Source: a virus. From it: a stretch of 62,841 nucleotides of DNA. The position numbers and the translations under genes are program-made. Positions 53,269 through 61,663 of the stretch are shown here, piece after piece. The notes beneath the pieces are model-generated. The model was not told where the DNA came from. It saw only the letters and a program-made list of their open reading frames with translations, and made no database searches. Each line of letters starts with the position of its first letter. Position 1 is the first letter of the stretch. The stretch covers positions 1 to 62,841 of the IMG/VR virus record IMGVR_UViG_3300027759_000093; one strand, 5' to 3'.

Positions 53269-53727
53269 GTGGCAACAGTAAATAAAGACTTCAGGGTAAA
53301 GCACGGCATTATTGTAGCCGATGGCGGAACTTTTGGATCAACAGTCACAGTTGCCACTCCTACTCAAAATGCACATGCAGCAACAAAACTTTATGTAGAT
53401 ACTGCAATAGGCTCACCACAGATTCCAGTTAGTGATACACAACCAGTTTCTCCAGAAAATGGAGATTTATGGTTTGACTCGGTAACAGAACGTATTCACG
53501 TATACTATGGTAGTCAATGGATTGCAATTGCTACACTTGAAGATTCTGAAATATTACCAGATCATATTCATGACACAGCAATTGATGGAACTGGTTTAGT
53601 TGTAAGTAGATTTATTGATGCTGGGTTCTATTATGAACCTGGAGTTCTTGTAAGTGGTGGACTTTATAACACTGCAAGTTTTGAAGCAACGTACAACGGC
53701 GGGATAGCAACAGATAACTTTAACTAA
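53269..53727 (+). CDS. Short fibre protein sharing the KDFRVK N-terminus
   Basis: 152 residues from GTG 53269. TVNKDFRVKHGIIVADGGTF matches the start of 51064-53250, followed by NAHAATKLYVDTAI and PENGDLWFDSVTERIHVYYG, an NGDLWFDxxxxxxxVYYGxQW fibre motif. Likely an alternative or companion fibre. Confidence 0.7.
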   Translation: MATVNKDFRVKHGIIVADGGTFGSTVTVATPTQNAHAATKLYVDTAIGSPQIPVSDTQPVSPENGDLWFDSVTERIHVYYGSQWIAIATLEDSEILPDHIHDTAIDGTGLVVSRFIDAGFYYEPGVLVSGGLYNTASFEATYNGGIATDNFN

Positions 53728-53765
53728 TTATCTGTTATAATATAACTAAGTATAAGGAGTAATAA

Positions 53766-55571
53766 ATGGCAACCAGAATGCAACAGCGCAGAGGAACTGC
53801 AGCGCAGTGGATTTCTACAAATGCAGGAGCAGGACCAGTATTAAATGCTGGTGAAATAGGCTGGGAATCAGACACAAATAAATTTAAAATCGGTGACGGC
53901 GTAAATAACTGGGCAAGCCTAGATTACTTTGCAGACGTTGACTCTACTGTTAACCCCGCTTTCGGTACAAGTATTACTTTTGAAGGTGCTACCGCAGATT
54001 CATACGAAACAATTCTTCAGGTAACAGACCCAACCGCTGATCGTACAATTACTCTTCCAAATAATTCAGGTACAGTAGCCCTAACAACTGATATTGCAGA
54101 ACTTTCACAAGATGCTATTAATGATGCATTAACTGCAGGCACTGGTATCACAAAGACCTATAATGATGGAGCAAACACTCTAACTATTGCAGTAGACACT
54201 ACAGCAATTCAGGCTCGTGTTGCAGATGTTTCAGATACTGAAATTGGATACCTTAATGGTGTAACTTCAGCAATCCAGACACAGTTGGACGCTAAGTCAA
54301 CAGAGTCAAAAACAGAAACACTTACAAACAAGTCAATCTCCCTTGGTTCAAATACAGTTACATCAACACTTGCTCAATTAAACACAGCAATTAGCGATGC
54401 TGATGTAGCCTCACTTGCAGGAACAGAAACCTTAACAAATAAAACTTTAACATCACCAACCCTAACTACACCTGCACTTGGTACACCTGCTTCTGGTGTT
54501 CTTACAAATGCAACAGGGCTACCAATAGCAACTGGCGTAGATGGACTTGGAACAGGAGTTGCAACTTTCTTAGCAACACCTTCTTCTTCAAACTTAGCAG
54601 CAGCAGTTACTGGTGAAACAGGATCTGGCGCTTTAGTATTTGCAACATCACCAACATTAGTAACGCCAAACATTGGTGCTGCAACTGGTACATCATTAAC
54701 ACTTTCTGGTGACTTAACAATTAACGGTACAACTACAACAATTAACTCAACTACCCTTACAGTAGATGACAAGAACATTGTCCTTGGAGATGTTGCTACA
54801 CCTTCAGACGTAACAGCAGACGGTGGCGGTATAACATTAAAAGGCGCAACAGATAAGACATTTAACTGGGTAGACGCTACAGATTCATGGACATCTTCAG
54901 AGCACATCAACCTTGCTTCTGGTAAGTCATACTCTATAAATGGAACCGCTCTTAAAGATGTTTCTGAAACCCTTACCAATAAAACTTTAACAACTCCAGT
55001 TATTTCTAGTATTTCTAATACTGGAACTCTAACTTTACCAACAAGTACAGATACATTAGTAGGACGTGCAACCACAGATACGCTTACAAATAAGTCAATA
55101 TCTCTTGGATCAAACACAATTACTTCAACTCTGGCTCAATTAAACACTGCAGTTAGTGATGCTGATCTTGCATCTTTAGCAGGTACTGAAACACTTACAA
55201 ATAAGTCTATTAGTATGACAACAAATACTATTACAGGTACTTTTGCTGAATTTAATACTGCTGTTACAGATCATGATTTAGTATCTTTAACAAGCACATC
55301 TACACTATCAAACAAAACACTAGCAAGTGCAGTAGCAACAACAGCACTTACACTTAATGCTACAGCAGAACTAAGACTTGCAGATACAGACTCAACACAC
55401 TACGTTGGTTTTAAGGCTCCAGGTACTGTTACTACAAACAAGGTTTGGACACTTCCATCAGCAGACGGAACTGCTAATCAAGTTTTGTCAACAGATGGAT
55501 CTGCAACCCTATCATGGTCAACACCATCACAAGGTGCAGCATTTAGCGAATTAATGTTGATTGGTGCATAG
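53766..55571 (+). CDS. Tail fibre protein with [11 protein letters not shown]-terminus
   Basis: 601 residues. [48 protein letters not shown] is the widespread N-terminal fibre domain also found in phage hyaluronidases and the Bordetella phage tropism protein. The shaft repeats [15 protein letters not shown](T/I)TSTLAQLN several times, and the end shows a [20 protein letters not shown] block. Receptor-binding or decoration fibre. Confidence 0.85.
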   Translation: MATRMQQRRGTAAQWISTNAGAGPVLNAGEIGWESDTNKFKIGDGVNNWASLDYFADVDSTVNPAFGTSITFEGATADSYETILQVTDPTADRTITLPNNSGTVALTTDIAELSQDAINDALTAGTGITKTYNDGANTLTIAVDTTAIQARVADVSDTEIGYLNGVTSAIQTQLDAKSTESKTETLTNKSISLGSNTVTSTLAQLNTAISDADVASLAGTETLTNKTLTSPTLTTPALGTPASGVLTNATGLPIATGVDGLGTGVATFLATPSSSNLAAAVTGETGSGALVFATSPTLVTPNIGAATGTSLTLSGDLTINGTTTTINSTTLTVDDKNIVLGDVATPSDVTADGGGITLKGATDKTFNWVDATDSWTSSEHINLASGKSYSINGTALKDVSETLTNKTLTTPVISSISNTGTLTLPTSTDTLVGRATTDTLTNKSISLGSNTITSTLAQLNTAVSDADLASLAGTETLTNKSISMTTNTITGTFAEFNTAVTDHDLVSLTSTSTLSNKTLASAVATTALTLNATAELRLADTDSTHYVGFKAPGTVTTNKVWTLPSADGTANQVLSTDGSATLSWSTPSQGAAFSELMLIGA

Positions 55572-55612
55572 TACTTTATAAAATACAAAGCACTAACTCT
55601 TAACTAGAGATT

Positions 55613-55646
55613 AACACGCCTTAAACAAGCGTGTTTTTCTTTTTAA
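55613..55646 (+). terminator. Rho-independent terminator
   Basis: AACACGC (55613-55619) and GCGTGTT (55629-55635) with T-rich tail TTTCTTTTT. Ends the fibre operon. Confidence 0.88.
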
Positions 55647-55654
55647 TTCTATGA

Positions 55655-55695
55655 TATACTTAACACTACTTTGGATTCTACAAAGTACTTATAAT
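55655..55695 (+). promoter_or_regulatory. nrdJ promoter region with hairpin
   Basis: TGATATACT (-10 at 55655-55660) and a second TATAAT (55690-55695) flank TACTTTG-GATTCTA-CAAAGTA (55667-55687), a perfect 7-bp inverted repeat placed like an operator. Confidence 0.55.
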
Positions 55696-55718
55696 ATTTA
55701 TAGAAAGTTGGAACATAA

Positions 55719-57749
55719 ATGTCAGATACCTTTTCTTTTCGCTTGTCAGATGAGTTTGTAAATAAATATACTGAGGTACCAGCCCCATTTGGCTTTTCAG
55801 ATGCTGGATCAAACTCTTTGGGTGAAATTACTTTTATACGCACTTATTCTCGTATGAAAGAAGACGGAACAAAAGAAAGATGGCATGAGGTTTGTAAGCG
55901 GGTAATTGAAGGAATGTATTCAGTACAAAAGAATCACGCTAAAGACAATAGACTTCCATGGAATGATAATAAGGCTCAAAAATCTGCTCAAGAAGCCTTT
56001 CAAAGAATGTTTGAATTAAAGTGGACACCACCAGGTCGTGGCCTTTGGGCATTTGGTACACCAATGACTATGGAAAAGCGTAACTCTGCTTCCCTTCAAA
56101 ACTGTGCAATGGTTTCTACTCGTGATATTGATCGTAATGATCCTGGAGCATTATTTGCTTGGGTTATGGATGCTTTAATGTTGGGCATTGGTGTAGGGTT
56201 TGATACCGTCGGTCAAGACAAAGAAATGCCTATCTATGCTCCAACAGAGCCAGAAAATGTATGGGAGATACCAGATACTCGTGAGGGTTGGGTTGACTCA
56301 GTAAGAATGCTTTTAAATTCATACCTACGACCTAATCAGGCTATACAGAAGTTTAACTACGACCTTATCCGTCCACTAGGAGCACCCATAAAAGGCTTTG
56401 GTGGGGTTGCTAGCGGTCCAGAACCACTCATTGCACTACACAGTAAGATAGACAGGGTAATTGGCGGGAGAGTAGGAGAAACACTTGATTCTCGTGCAAT
56501 AGTAGACATTGTAAACCTTATTGGTACATGTGTTGTTTCTGGTAATGTTCGTCGTTCCGCTACCTTGGCTTTAGGAAATGCTGAAGATAAAGATTTTATT
56601 AATTTAAAAAATGCAGAGGTTTTTCCAGATAGAAACTCATTTGATTCAGAAAATCCAGGATGGGCTTGGATGTCTAATAATTCTATTTCTGCAGAAGTTG
56701 GAACAAAGTATGAAGACTATGTTGACTTAATTGCAGACAATGGAGAGCCAGGATTTATTTGGCTAGATGTTGCTAGAGATTATGGAAGATTAGCGGACGC
56801 TCCAGATTATAAAGATTCTCGTGTTATGGGGTTCAACCCATGCGCTGAACAACCATTGGAAAGTTATGAATTATGCACACTTGTAGAAGTTCATTTAAAT
56901 CGTCATGAAAATAAAGAAGACTTTTTACGTACATTAAAGTTTGCTTACTTATACGGCAAGACTGTTACGCTTATGCCAACACATTGGCAAACTACAAATG
57001 GAATTATGCAACGTAATCGTCGTATTGGAACATCACTAACTGGTATTGCATCATTTGCAGATACAAAAGGTATGCCAGTAATTCGTGAGTGGATGGACGA
57101 AGGTTATAAAAAAATTCGTTCATACGATCATACATATTCAGAATGGCTATGCGTACGTGAATCAATTCGTGTGACTACCGTCAAACCTTCTGGCTCTGTA
57201 TCTTTGCTTTCTGGTGCAACTCCTGGAGTGCATTGGGGTCCTGGAGGAGCATTCTATCTTCGTGCTATTAGGTTTGGAAATACAGATCCAATGGTACATT
57301 TATTTAAAGCAGCAGGGTATAAAATTGAAGATGATGTAGTATCAGCAAACACATCAGTAGTATATTTCCCAGTAGCATCTGGACATCCAAGATCTGAAAA
57401 AGATGTAAGTCTTTTTGAAAAAATTGGTTTGGCTGCTACCGCTCAAAAGTATTGGTCTGATAATGGAGTATCCGTAACTTTGTCATTTGACAAGGAGTCT
57501 GAGACCAAGCACATTGCTCCAGCATTACACATGCATGAAGGTCAATTAAAGGCAGTTTCATTTTTACCTATGGGTAATAAAACTTATCCACAGCAACCAT
57601 ATACAAACATTACAAGAGAAGAGTATAACTCTTATGTTGGTAAAATTGGTAAAATTGATTGGTCTGCTATTTATGATGGCAAGGATAATCTTGATGCAGA
57701 GTCTGAAAAGTATTGCTCAACAGACGCTTGCGAAATCAAACTATATTAG
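55719..57749 (+). CDS. nrdJ: Adenosylcobalamin-dependent class II ribonucleotide reductase
   Basis: 676 residues. Monomeric class II type: Cys129 (LQNCAMV), the finger NPCAEQPLESYELC with Cys375, Glu377 and Cys386, and the C-terminal redox pair Cys666/Cys671 (CSTDAC). The Cys375-Cys386 and Cys666-Cys671 spacings equal those of Lactobacillus leichmannii RTPR (408/419, 731/736). GTCVVSGNVRRSATLALG and VKPSGSVSLLSGATPGVHWG are further family blocks. It reduces ribonucleotides for phage DNA synthesis using coenzyme B12 from the host. The phage thioredoxin at 7145 may be its reductant. No B12 riboswitch seen. It sits inside the virion module with its own promoter and a preceding terminator. Confidence 0.93.
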   Translation: MSDTFSFRLSDEFVNKYTEVPAPFGFSDAGSNSLGEITFIRTYSRMKEDGTKERWHEVCKRVIEGMYSVQKNHAKDNRLPWNDNKAQKSAQEAFQRMFELKWTPPGRGLWAFGTPMTMEKRNSASLQNCAMVSTRDIDRNDPGALFAWVMDALMLGIGVGFDTVGQDKEMPIYAPTEPENVWEIPDTREGWVDSVRMLLNSYLRPNQAIQKFNYDLIRPLGAPIKGFGGVASGPEPLIALHSKIDRVIGGRVGETLDSRAIVDIVNLIGTCVVSGNVRRSATLALGNAEDKDFINLKNAEVFPDRNSFDSENPGWAWMSNNSISAEVGTKYEDYVDLIADNGEPGFIWLDVARDYGRLADAPDYKDSRVMGFNPCAEQPLESYELCTLVEVHLNRHENKEDFLRTLKFAYLYGKTVTLMPTHWQTTNGIMQRNRRIGTSLTGIASFADTKGMPVIREWMDEGYKKIRSYDHTYSEWLCVRESIRVTTVKPSGSVSLLSGATPGVHWGPGGAFYLRAIRFGNTDPMVHLFKAAGYKIEDDVVSANTSVVYFPVASGHPRSEKDVSLFEKIGLAATAQKYWSDNGVSVTLSFDKESETKHIAPALHMHEGQLKAVSFLPMGNKTYPQQPYTNITREEYNSYVGKIGKIDWSAIYDGKDNLDAESEKYCSTDACEIKLY

Positions 57750-57784
57750 TCTTCATCCTGCTATAATAAGGGGATAGGAGAAAT

Positions 57785-60700
57785 ATGTCTACCCCATCAA
57801 ATTTATATGCAGAAAAAGTATATTCTGAGCATCCACTAGTTTTGTGGGCATTAGACGACACCCTTGACTATAAAAGTTTAATTACTGAAGCGCAACGCAA
57901 TCTTACAACCTTGTGGGCAAAAACAAACTGCGTAGTAGCAGCATCGGCAGAAGATTTAGATGAACCATTTTTAGATAGTAGTTTGTCAAGAATTAGAGTT
58001 AACGTTCCATCAACAGAAACACTTGAATCATCAGTGATTAGCCCCAACATACTTAATATTAACACTCTTGCAGATCTTGGAACATTTACTGTTGGATCAT
58101 ACTTTTACTCAAATAGCGTTTATTTGCAAAGTGTTTCTATAGGTTATGAATATACAGATCCAGCCACATCAACCATAGTTCAAAATTTAAAAACATTTAC
58201 TAGCACACTTTATCAAAAATGGGGATTTATTTCTGAAACTTTTGAAATTCCAAATGTTTCTGCACAATTACGAATTGTTGTTAAAATTAAAATTTTTGAA
58301 GGTTCAGGAACATCAGCAGAGAATGAGTTTTATATAAATGGCATTACTTTTGGACAATGGAATGAAGAATTTAATACATACTCTTTAAATGGAATAACAG
58401 AGACCACTGTGCCAGCAACAGTAAGCATCTATGGCGGATATGATGCAGTAGAGGCACAAGCATATGGAGTTGCAGAAGACTCTGGATACTATATTACTGA
58501 AGGTGGTTTAAAGTGTAAAAATGCTGGCATTCCTTTAGTTTACGGTGCAAGCGGAGTAACAAGATTAGAACCAAATACTGACGCATCTTTAATTCTTCCA
58601 GGTAAAGGATTTTTAAATAAAAAGGGCCAGTATAACGACTACACAATTGAGTTCTGGGCAAGAATAGCAGTAAACACATCTACACCATTTAAAATATTTG
58701 GACCAATATCGTCTGAAGATGGCTTGTATGTTGAAGACGGATTTTTAACATTAGTTATTGGCGATCAGTTTTCATCACACTTCGTTGGTGAATGGTTTAG
58801 ACCGATGCTTATCCATATTCGTTTAATTAAAGATTCTGCATCTTTATTAGTTAATGGTGAAGAGGTTTTATCATTATCTTTAGATACCGCCAATCTAACT
58901 CTTCCAGAAGAACTTGACAATAGCGGAGACAATCAAGACTGGGTAGGATTTTATGCAAGCAATACCGTGTATCCTTTTGAAATTGACTGCGTTGCTATAT
59001 ATTCTTATCAGGTTCCAGTTACAGTCGCAAAACGCAGGTGGGTTTATGGACAAGGGGTTGTTTCTGCAGAAGGAATAAACTCATCTTATGGAGGAACAAC
59101 TGCCTTTATAGATTATCCATTTGCAAATTACACTGCTAATTATAATTATCCAGATTTTGCTGGTTGGGATCAAGGAAGTTTTGACAACTTGGCAACTAGC
59201 CAAACAAACTTAAGAACGCCTGATTATGCTTTACCAGAAATATTTCTAGGCACTAAAACATTACAAGAACTATATGATGCAAATAAAGACATACAAGATA
59301 ACGAGTCTGGTCCTGTTATTAGCGATAAGTTTTTGTCTTTTAGGCCTAATAATACTTGGAACTCTGTTGAGTCATATATTAATTTTTCAAGATTTAACCT
59401 ATTGTCAAGCGAAGTTGAAAGTTGTTACGGAGTATTTAGTTCTAACAACTTAGCATCAGATGAGATATTGTTTAAAATATATAACCCATTAAACAATAAT
59501 TATTTTACAATTCTTAAAGACGGAAATTTAATTAAATATTCCTTAACTTATAACGGAACTACGCAACTACTATTTACCTCTACCGCAATAACTTCCAACA
59601 GTCTTTTTGCAGTTGGATTTAATATAAAAACATTATCAGAAAAATTTGGTAGTAACATGAGTTCTTTTTTTGGAAATCAGAGTTCCTTAAAAATGTATGT
59701 GTGTGGAGATAACTCTGGAGATTACACCTTTACAGGAAGACTTTATTCTGTTGGATTAGGCACAACTTTAAATTCTACAAAAATAACAGATTATATTGAC
59801 ACAAATGGTTTTATTGAATTAGACAAAGGACAGCAGTTAATTGATCACACAGCCAGTTATACAATCCTTCCTTCAGAAGCATATGAAAAGTATTTCTTAG
59901 ACATAGGCGTTGCAGGATACTGGCAAGATTACCTACCACTTTCTTACTTTGCTCAATTTGTAAAAAATAGCAATGATGAAGAATTTTATGAAATAGATTT
60001 TTTACAATTTAATTTAGGATATCCAACAACAACAAGTTTACAGCAAGAGTCAGGTACATCTGCTTCGTATTACAATACAAATGGTGCACAAATAAAAAGT
60101 TATGTAACCTTTCAGTATGTTGCAGATGGCGCTAATAGTCCTATTTCTTTTGCTAATGAGGAGCCACCAAACGAACACAAAGTCCTTGACTTAAATAACT
60201 ACGAAAACTGGGAAACAACAAGGTTTGAAATTTTAAACAATACATTAATTTATCCAATTAAAACCATAGACTTTAATAAGTTTGCAATCGTCTATAGCCT
60301 TGAGTTTAACAGTCGTGGAGTTTTAACTAAGCCAATCTTATTAAACAAGTTGCAGTTGGCTTCTCAAGCATTTAATGATAACTCTTTTAATCCAATAGGA
60401 ACAAGATTTGGAGTAGACTTGTTCCCATATAAAAAGAACGGAATTTATTTTGACTACAAATCTAAAAATCCTTTTAGCATATATAAAGAAAGTACTCCAT
60501 ATTTATATTTAACAAAAACATCTGGAATTGAGGTCCGTGGTGAAATAAATATTCTAGAAAATCGTGGATTAAATCTTCCAATTAACAAAGAGTTGGCAAC
60601 AGACTACAAAGTAAGCGCTATGCAGTTGTGGTTAAGGTATGATCAGGACGCATTTCCAACAACCGCAACAGAGATTTTTGAAATTAACCATAAAGGCGGA

Positions 60701-61249
60701 ACCCTTAAGTTTTATCTACAGGCAAACAGCGCTGACCTAGACAGGGGTAGAATATTTGTTTTAAATCAAAACGGCGTCCCCTACAACGGTGTTGGATTTT
60801 ACTTAAATGGTAGTTTGGTAAGAGAGCCAGTCCTATCTCTTAAAGAGTGGTCTTCAATAGGAATAGCATTTTTAGCCTCTCTTGTTTATAATTCATATCT
60901 TGGAAGCATAAATTTGACGGGACCAATATTATTTAATAACATTGCATATTATCAAGCAAACAGCCTACAAGAGGTTGAAAGCAGAACGCTAAGAACTTGG
61001 TTCCAGGTGTTAACAGAGGGTATTACAACAAACGATTGGCAATTTTGGTCCAGTAACTTTACCTGGGATGGCATGTTAGTAATAGGATCATCAGAGTTTT
61101 ATGGAATTAACCCCTCAGATATTTATAAGACATATATAGGCACAAATAAAATAATTGTTGATGACGGAGAGGGATTGGTCTATCAACCTGAAAAATTAAA
61201 TATATATGCAGGTACAGAGTGGTCAACCAACGTCTCTACACCAGTATAG
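57785..61249 (+). CDS. Large LamG-like minor tail protein
   Basis: 1154 residues. Starts PSNLYAEKVYSEHPLVLWAL, the YxxxVxxDxPLxLWxLDD opening of phage LamG/concanavalin-type tail proteins. Several lectin-like blocks follow (YTIEFWARIAVNTSTPFKIF; LIHIRLIKDSASLLVNGEEV; MQLWLRYDQDAFPTTATEIF). Probably carbohydrate-binding beta-sandwiches along the tail or fibre. TGCTATAAT at about 57760 and GGGGATAGGAG upstream of the ATG. Confidence 0.78.
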   Translation: MSTPSNLYAEKVYSEHPLVLWALDDTLDYKSLITEAQRNLTTLWAKTNCVVAASAEDLDEPFLDSSLSRIRVNVPSTETLESSVISPNILNINTLADLGTFTVGSYFYSNSVYLQSVSIGYEYTDPATSTIVQNLKTFTSTLYQKWGFISETFEIPNVSAQLRIVVKIKIFEGSGTSAENEFYINGITFGQWNEEFNTYSLNGITETTVPATVSIYGGYDAVEAQAYGVAEDSGYYITEGGLKCKNAGIPLVYGASGVTRLEPNTDASLILPGKGFLNKKGQYNDYTIEFWARIAVNTSTPFKIFGPISSEDGLYVEDGFLTLVIGDQFSSHFVGEWFRPMLIHIRLIKDSASLLVNGEEVLSLSLDTANLTLPEELDNSGDNQDWVGFYASNTVYPFEIDCVAIYSYQVPVTVAKRRWVYGQGVVSAEGINSSYGGTTAFIDYPFANYTANYNYPDFAGWDQGSFDNLATSQTNLRTPDYALPEIFLGTKTLQELYDANKDIQDNESGPVISDKFLSFRPNNTWNSVESYINFSRFNLLSSEVESCYGVFSSNNLASDEILFKIYNPLNNNYFTILKDGNLIKYSLTYNGTTQLLFTSTAITSNSLFAVGFNIKTLSEKFGSNMSSFFGNQSSLKMYVCGDNSGDYTFTGRLYSVGLGTTLNSTKITDYIDTNGFIELDKGQQLIDHTASYTILPSEAYEKYFLDIGVAGYWQDYLPLSYFAQFVKNSNDEEFYEIDFLQFNLGYPTTTSLQQESGTSASYYNTNGAQIKSYVTFQYVADGANSPISFANEEPPNEHKVLDLNNYENWETTRFEILNNTLIYPIKTIDFNKFAIVYSLEFNSRGVLTKPILLNKLQLASQAFNDNSFNPIGTRFGVDLFPYKKNGIYFDYKSKNPFSIYKESTPYLYLTKTSGIEVRGEINILENRGLNLPINKELATDYKVSAMQLWLRYDQDAFPTTATEIFEINHKGGTLKFYLQANSADLDRGRIFVLNQNGVPYNGVGFYLNGSLVREPVLSLKEWSSIGIAFLASLVYNSYLGSINLTGPILFNNIAYYQANSLQEVESRTLRTWFQVLTEGITTNDWQFWSSNFTWDGMLVIGSSEFYGINPSDIYKTYIGTNKIIVDDGEGLVYQPEKLNIYAGTEWSTNVSTPV

Positions 61250-61267
61250 TCTGATATACTTATGGTT

Positions 61268-61663
61268 ATGGAATCCTTAATTAATCCAAAAACTGGTAAG
61301 CCTTATGTTAAAAATGTTCGTCGTCAGGTAATAGACAAGCACTATGACTGGGGTCTTTACGTATATAAGACATCCGCTGGTAAATGGTTTACAGACGAAG
61401 AAGGCTCAGTTTTAAATATACCTTCAGACCGTGGAGACATTACAAAAATTGCAGAGTTAAAAAAGGTTGCAATACATCACGGAGATGATGGACTTGGTAC
61501 AGCAGTATTTGTGCCAGGGCTAACTCAGGTTAGTGAAGAAGAGTATTCCGAACAAAAAGCAAGATTAAAAGAGGGTTTAATTCCTTCAATGAATGACTTA
61601 GGTGCTTGGCATGCAGCACAACAGACATTAGAGAAACATGGAAGAGGGGCAATGGATGAGTGA
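61268..61663 (+). CDS. Virion-associated protein next to portal
   Basis: 131 residues. I prefer ATG 61268 over 61262 because TATACT (61255-61260) puts the start of transcription on it. ESLINPKTGKPYVKNVRRQV, IDKHYDWGLYVYKTSAGKWF, then AELKKVAIHHGDDGLGTAVF. The HYDWGxYVYxxxxGKWFxDxExxxLxIPSxxGDxxKIAELKxAAxHxGD plan is seen in proteins beside the portal in other phages. Confidence 0.68.
   Translation: MESLINPKTGKPYVKNVRRQVIDKHYDWGLYVYKTSAGKWFTDEEGSVLNIPSDRGDITKIAELKKVAIHHGDDGLGTAVFVPGLTQVSEEEYSEQKARLKEGLIPSMNDLGAWHAAQQTLEKHGRGAMDE

Noticed and set aside
51348-55117. Long antisense frames opposite the two tail fibres
   Set aside because: They arise from low-complexity repeat codons; composition (Val, Ser, Ala only) has no protein-like pattern.
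55646-55719. Cobalamin riboswitch upstream of nrdJ
   Set aside because: The leader is only about 60 bases, too short for the B12 aptamer, and no B12-box sequence is visible; only a small inverted repeat.
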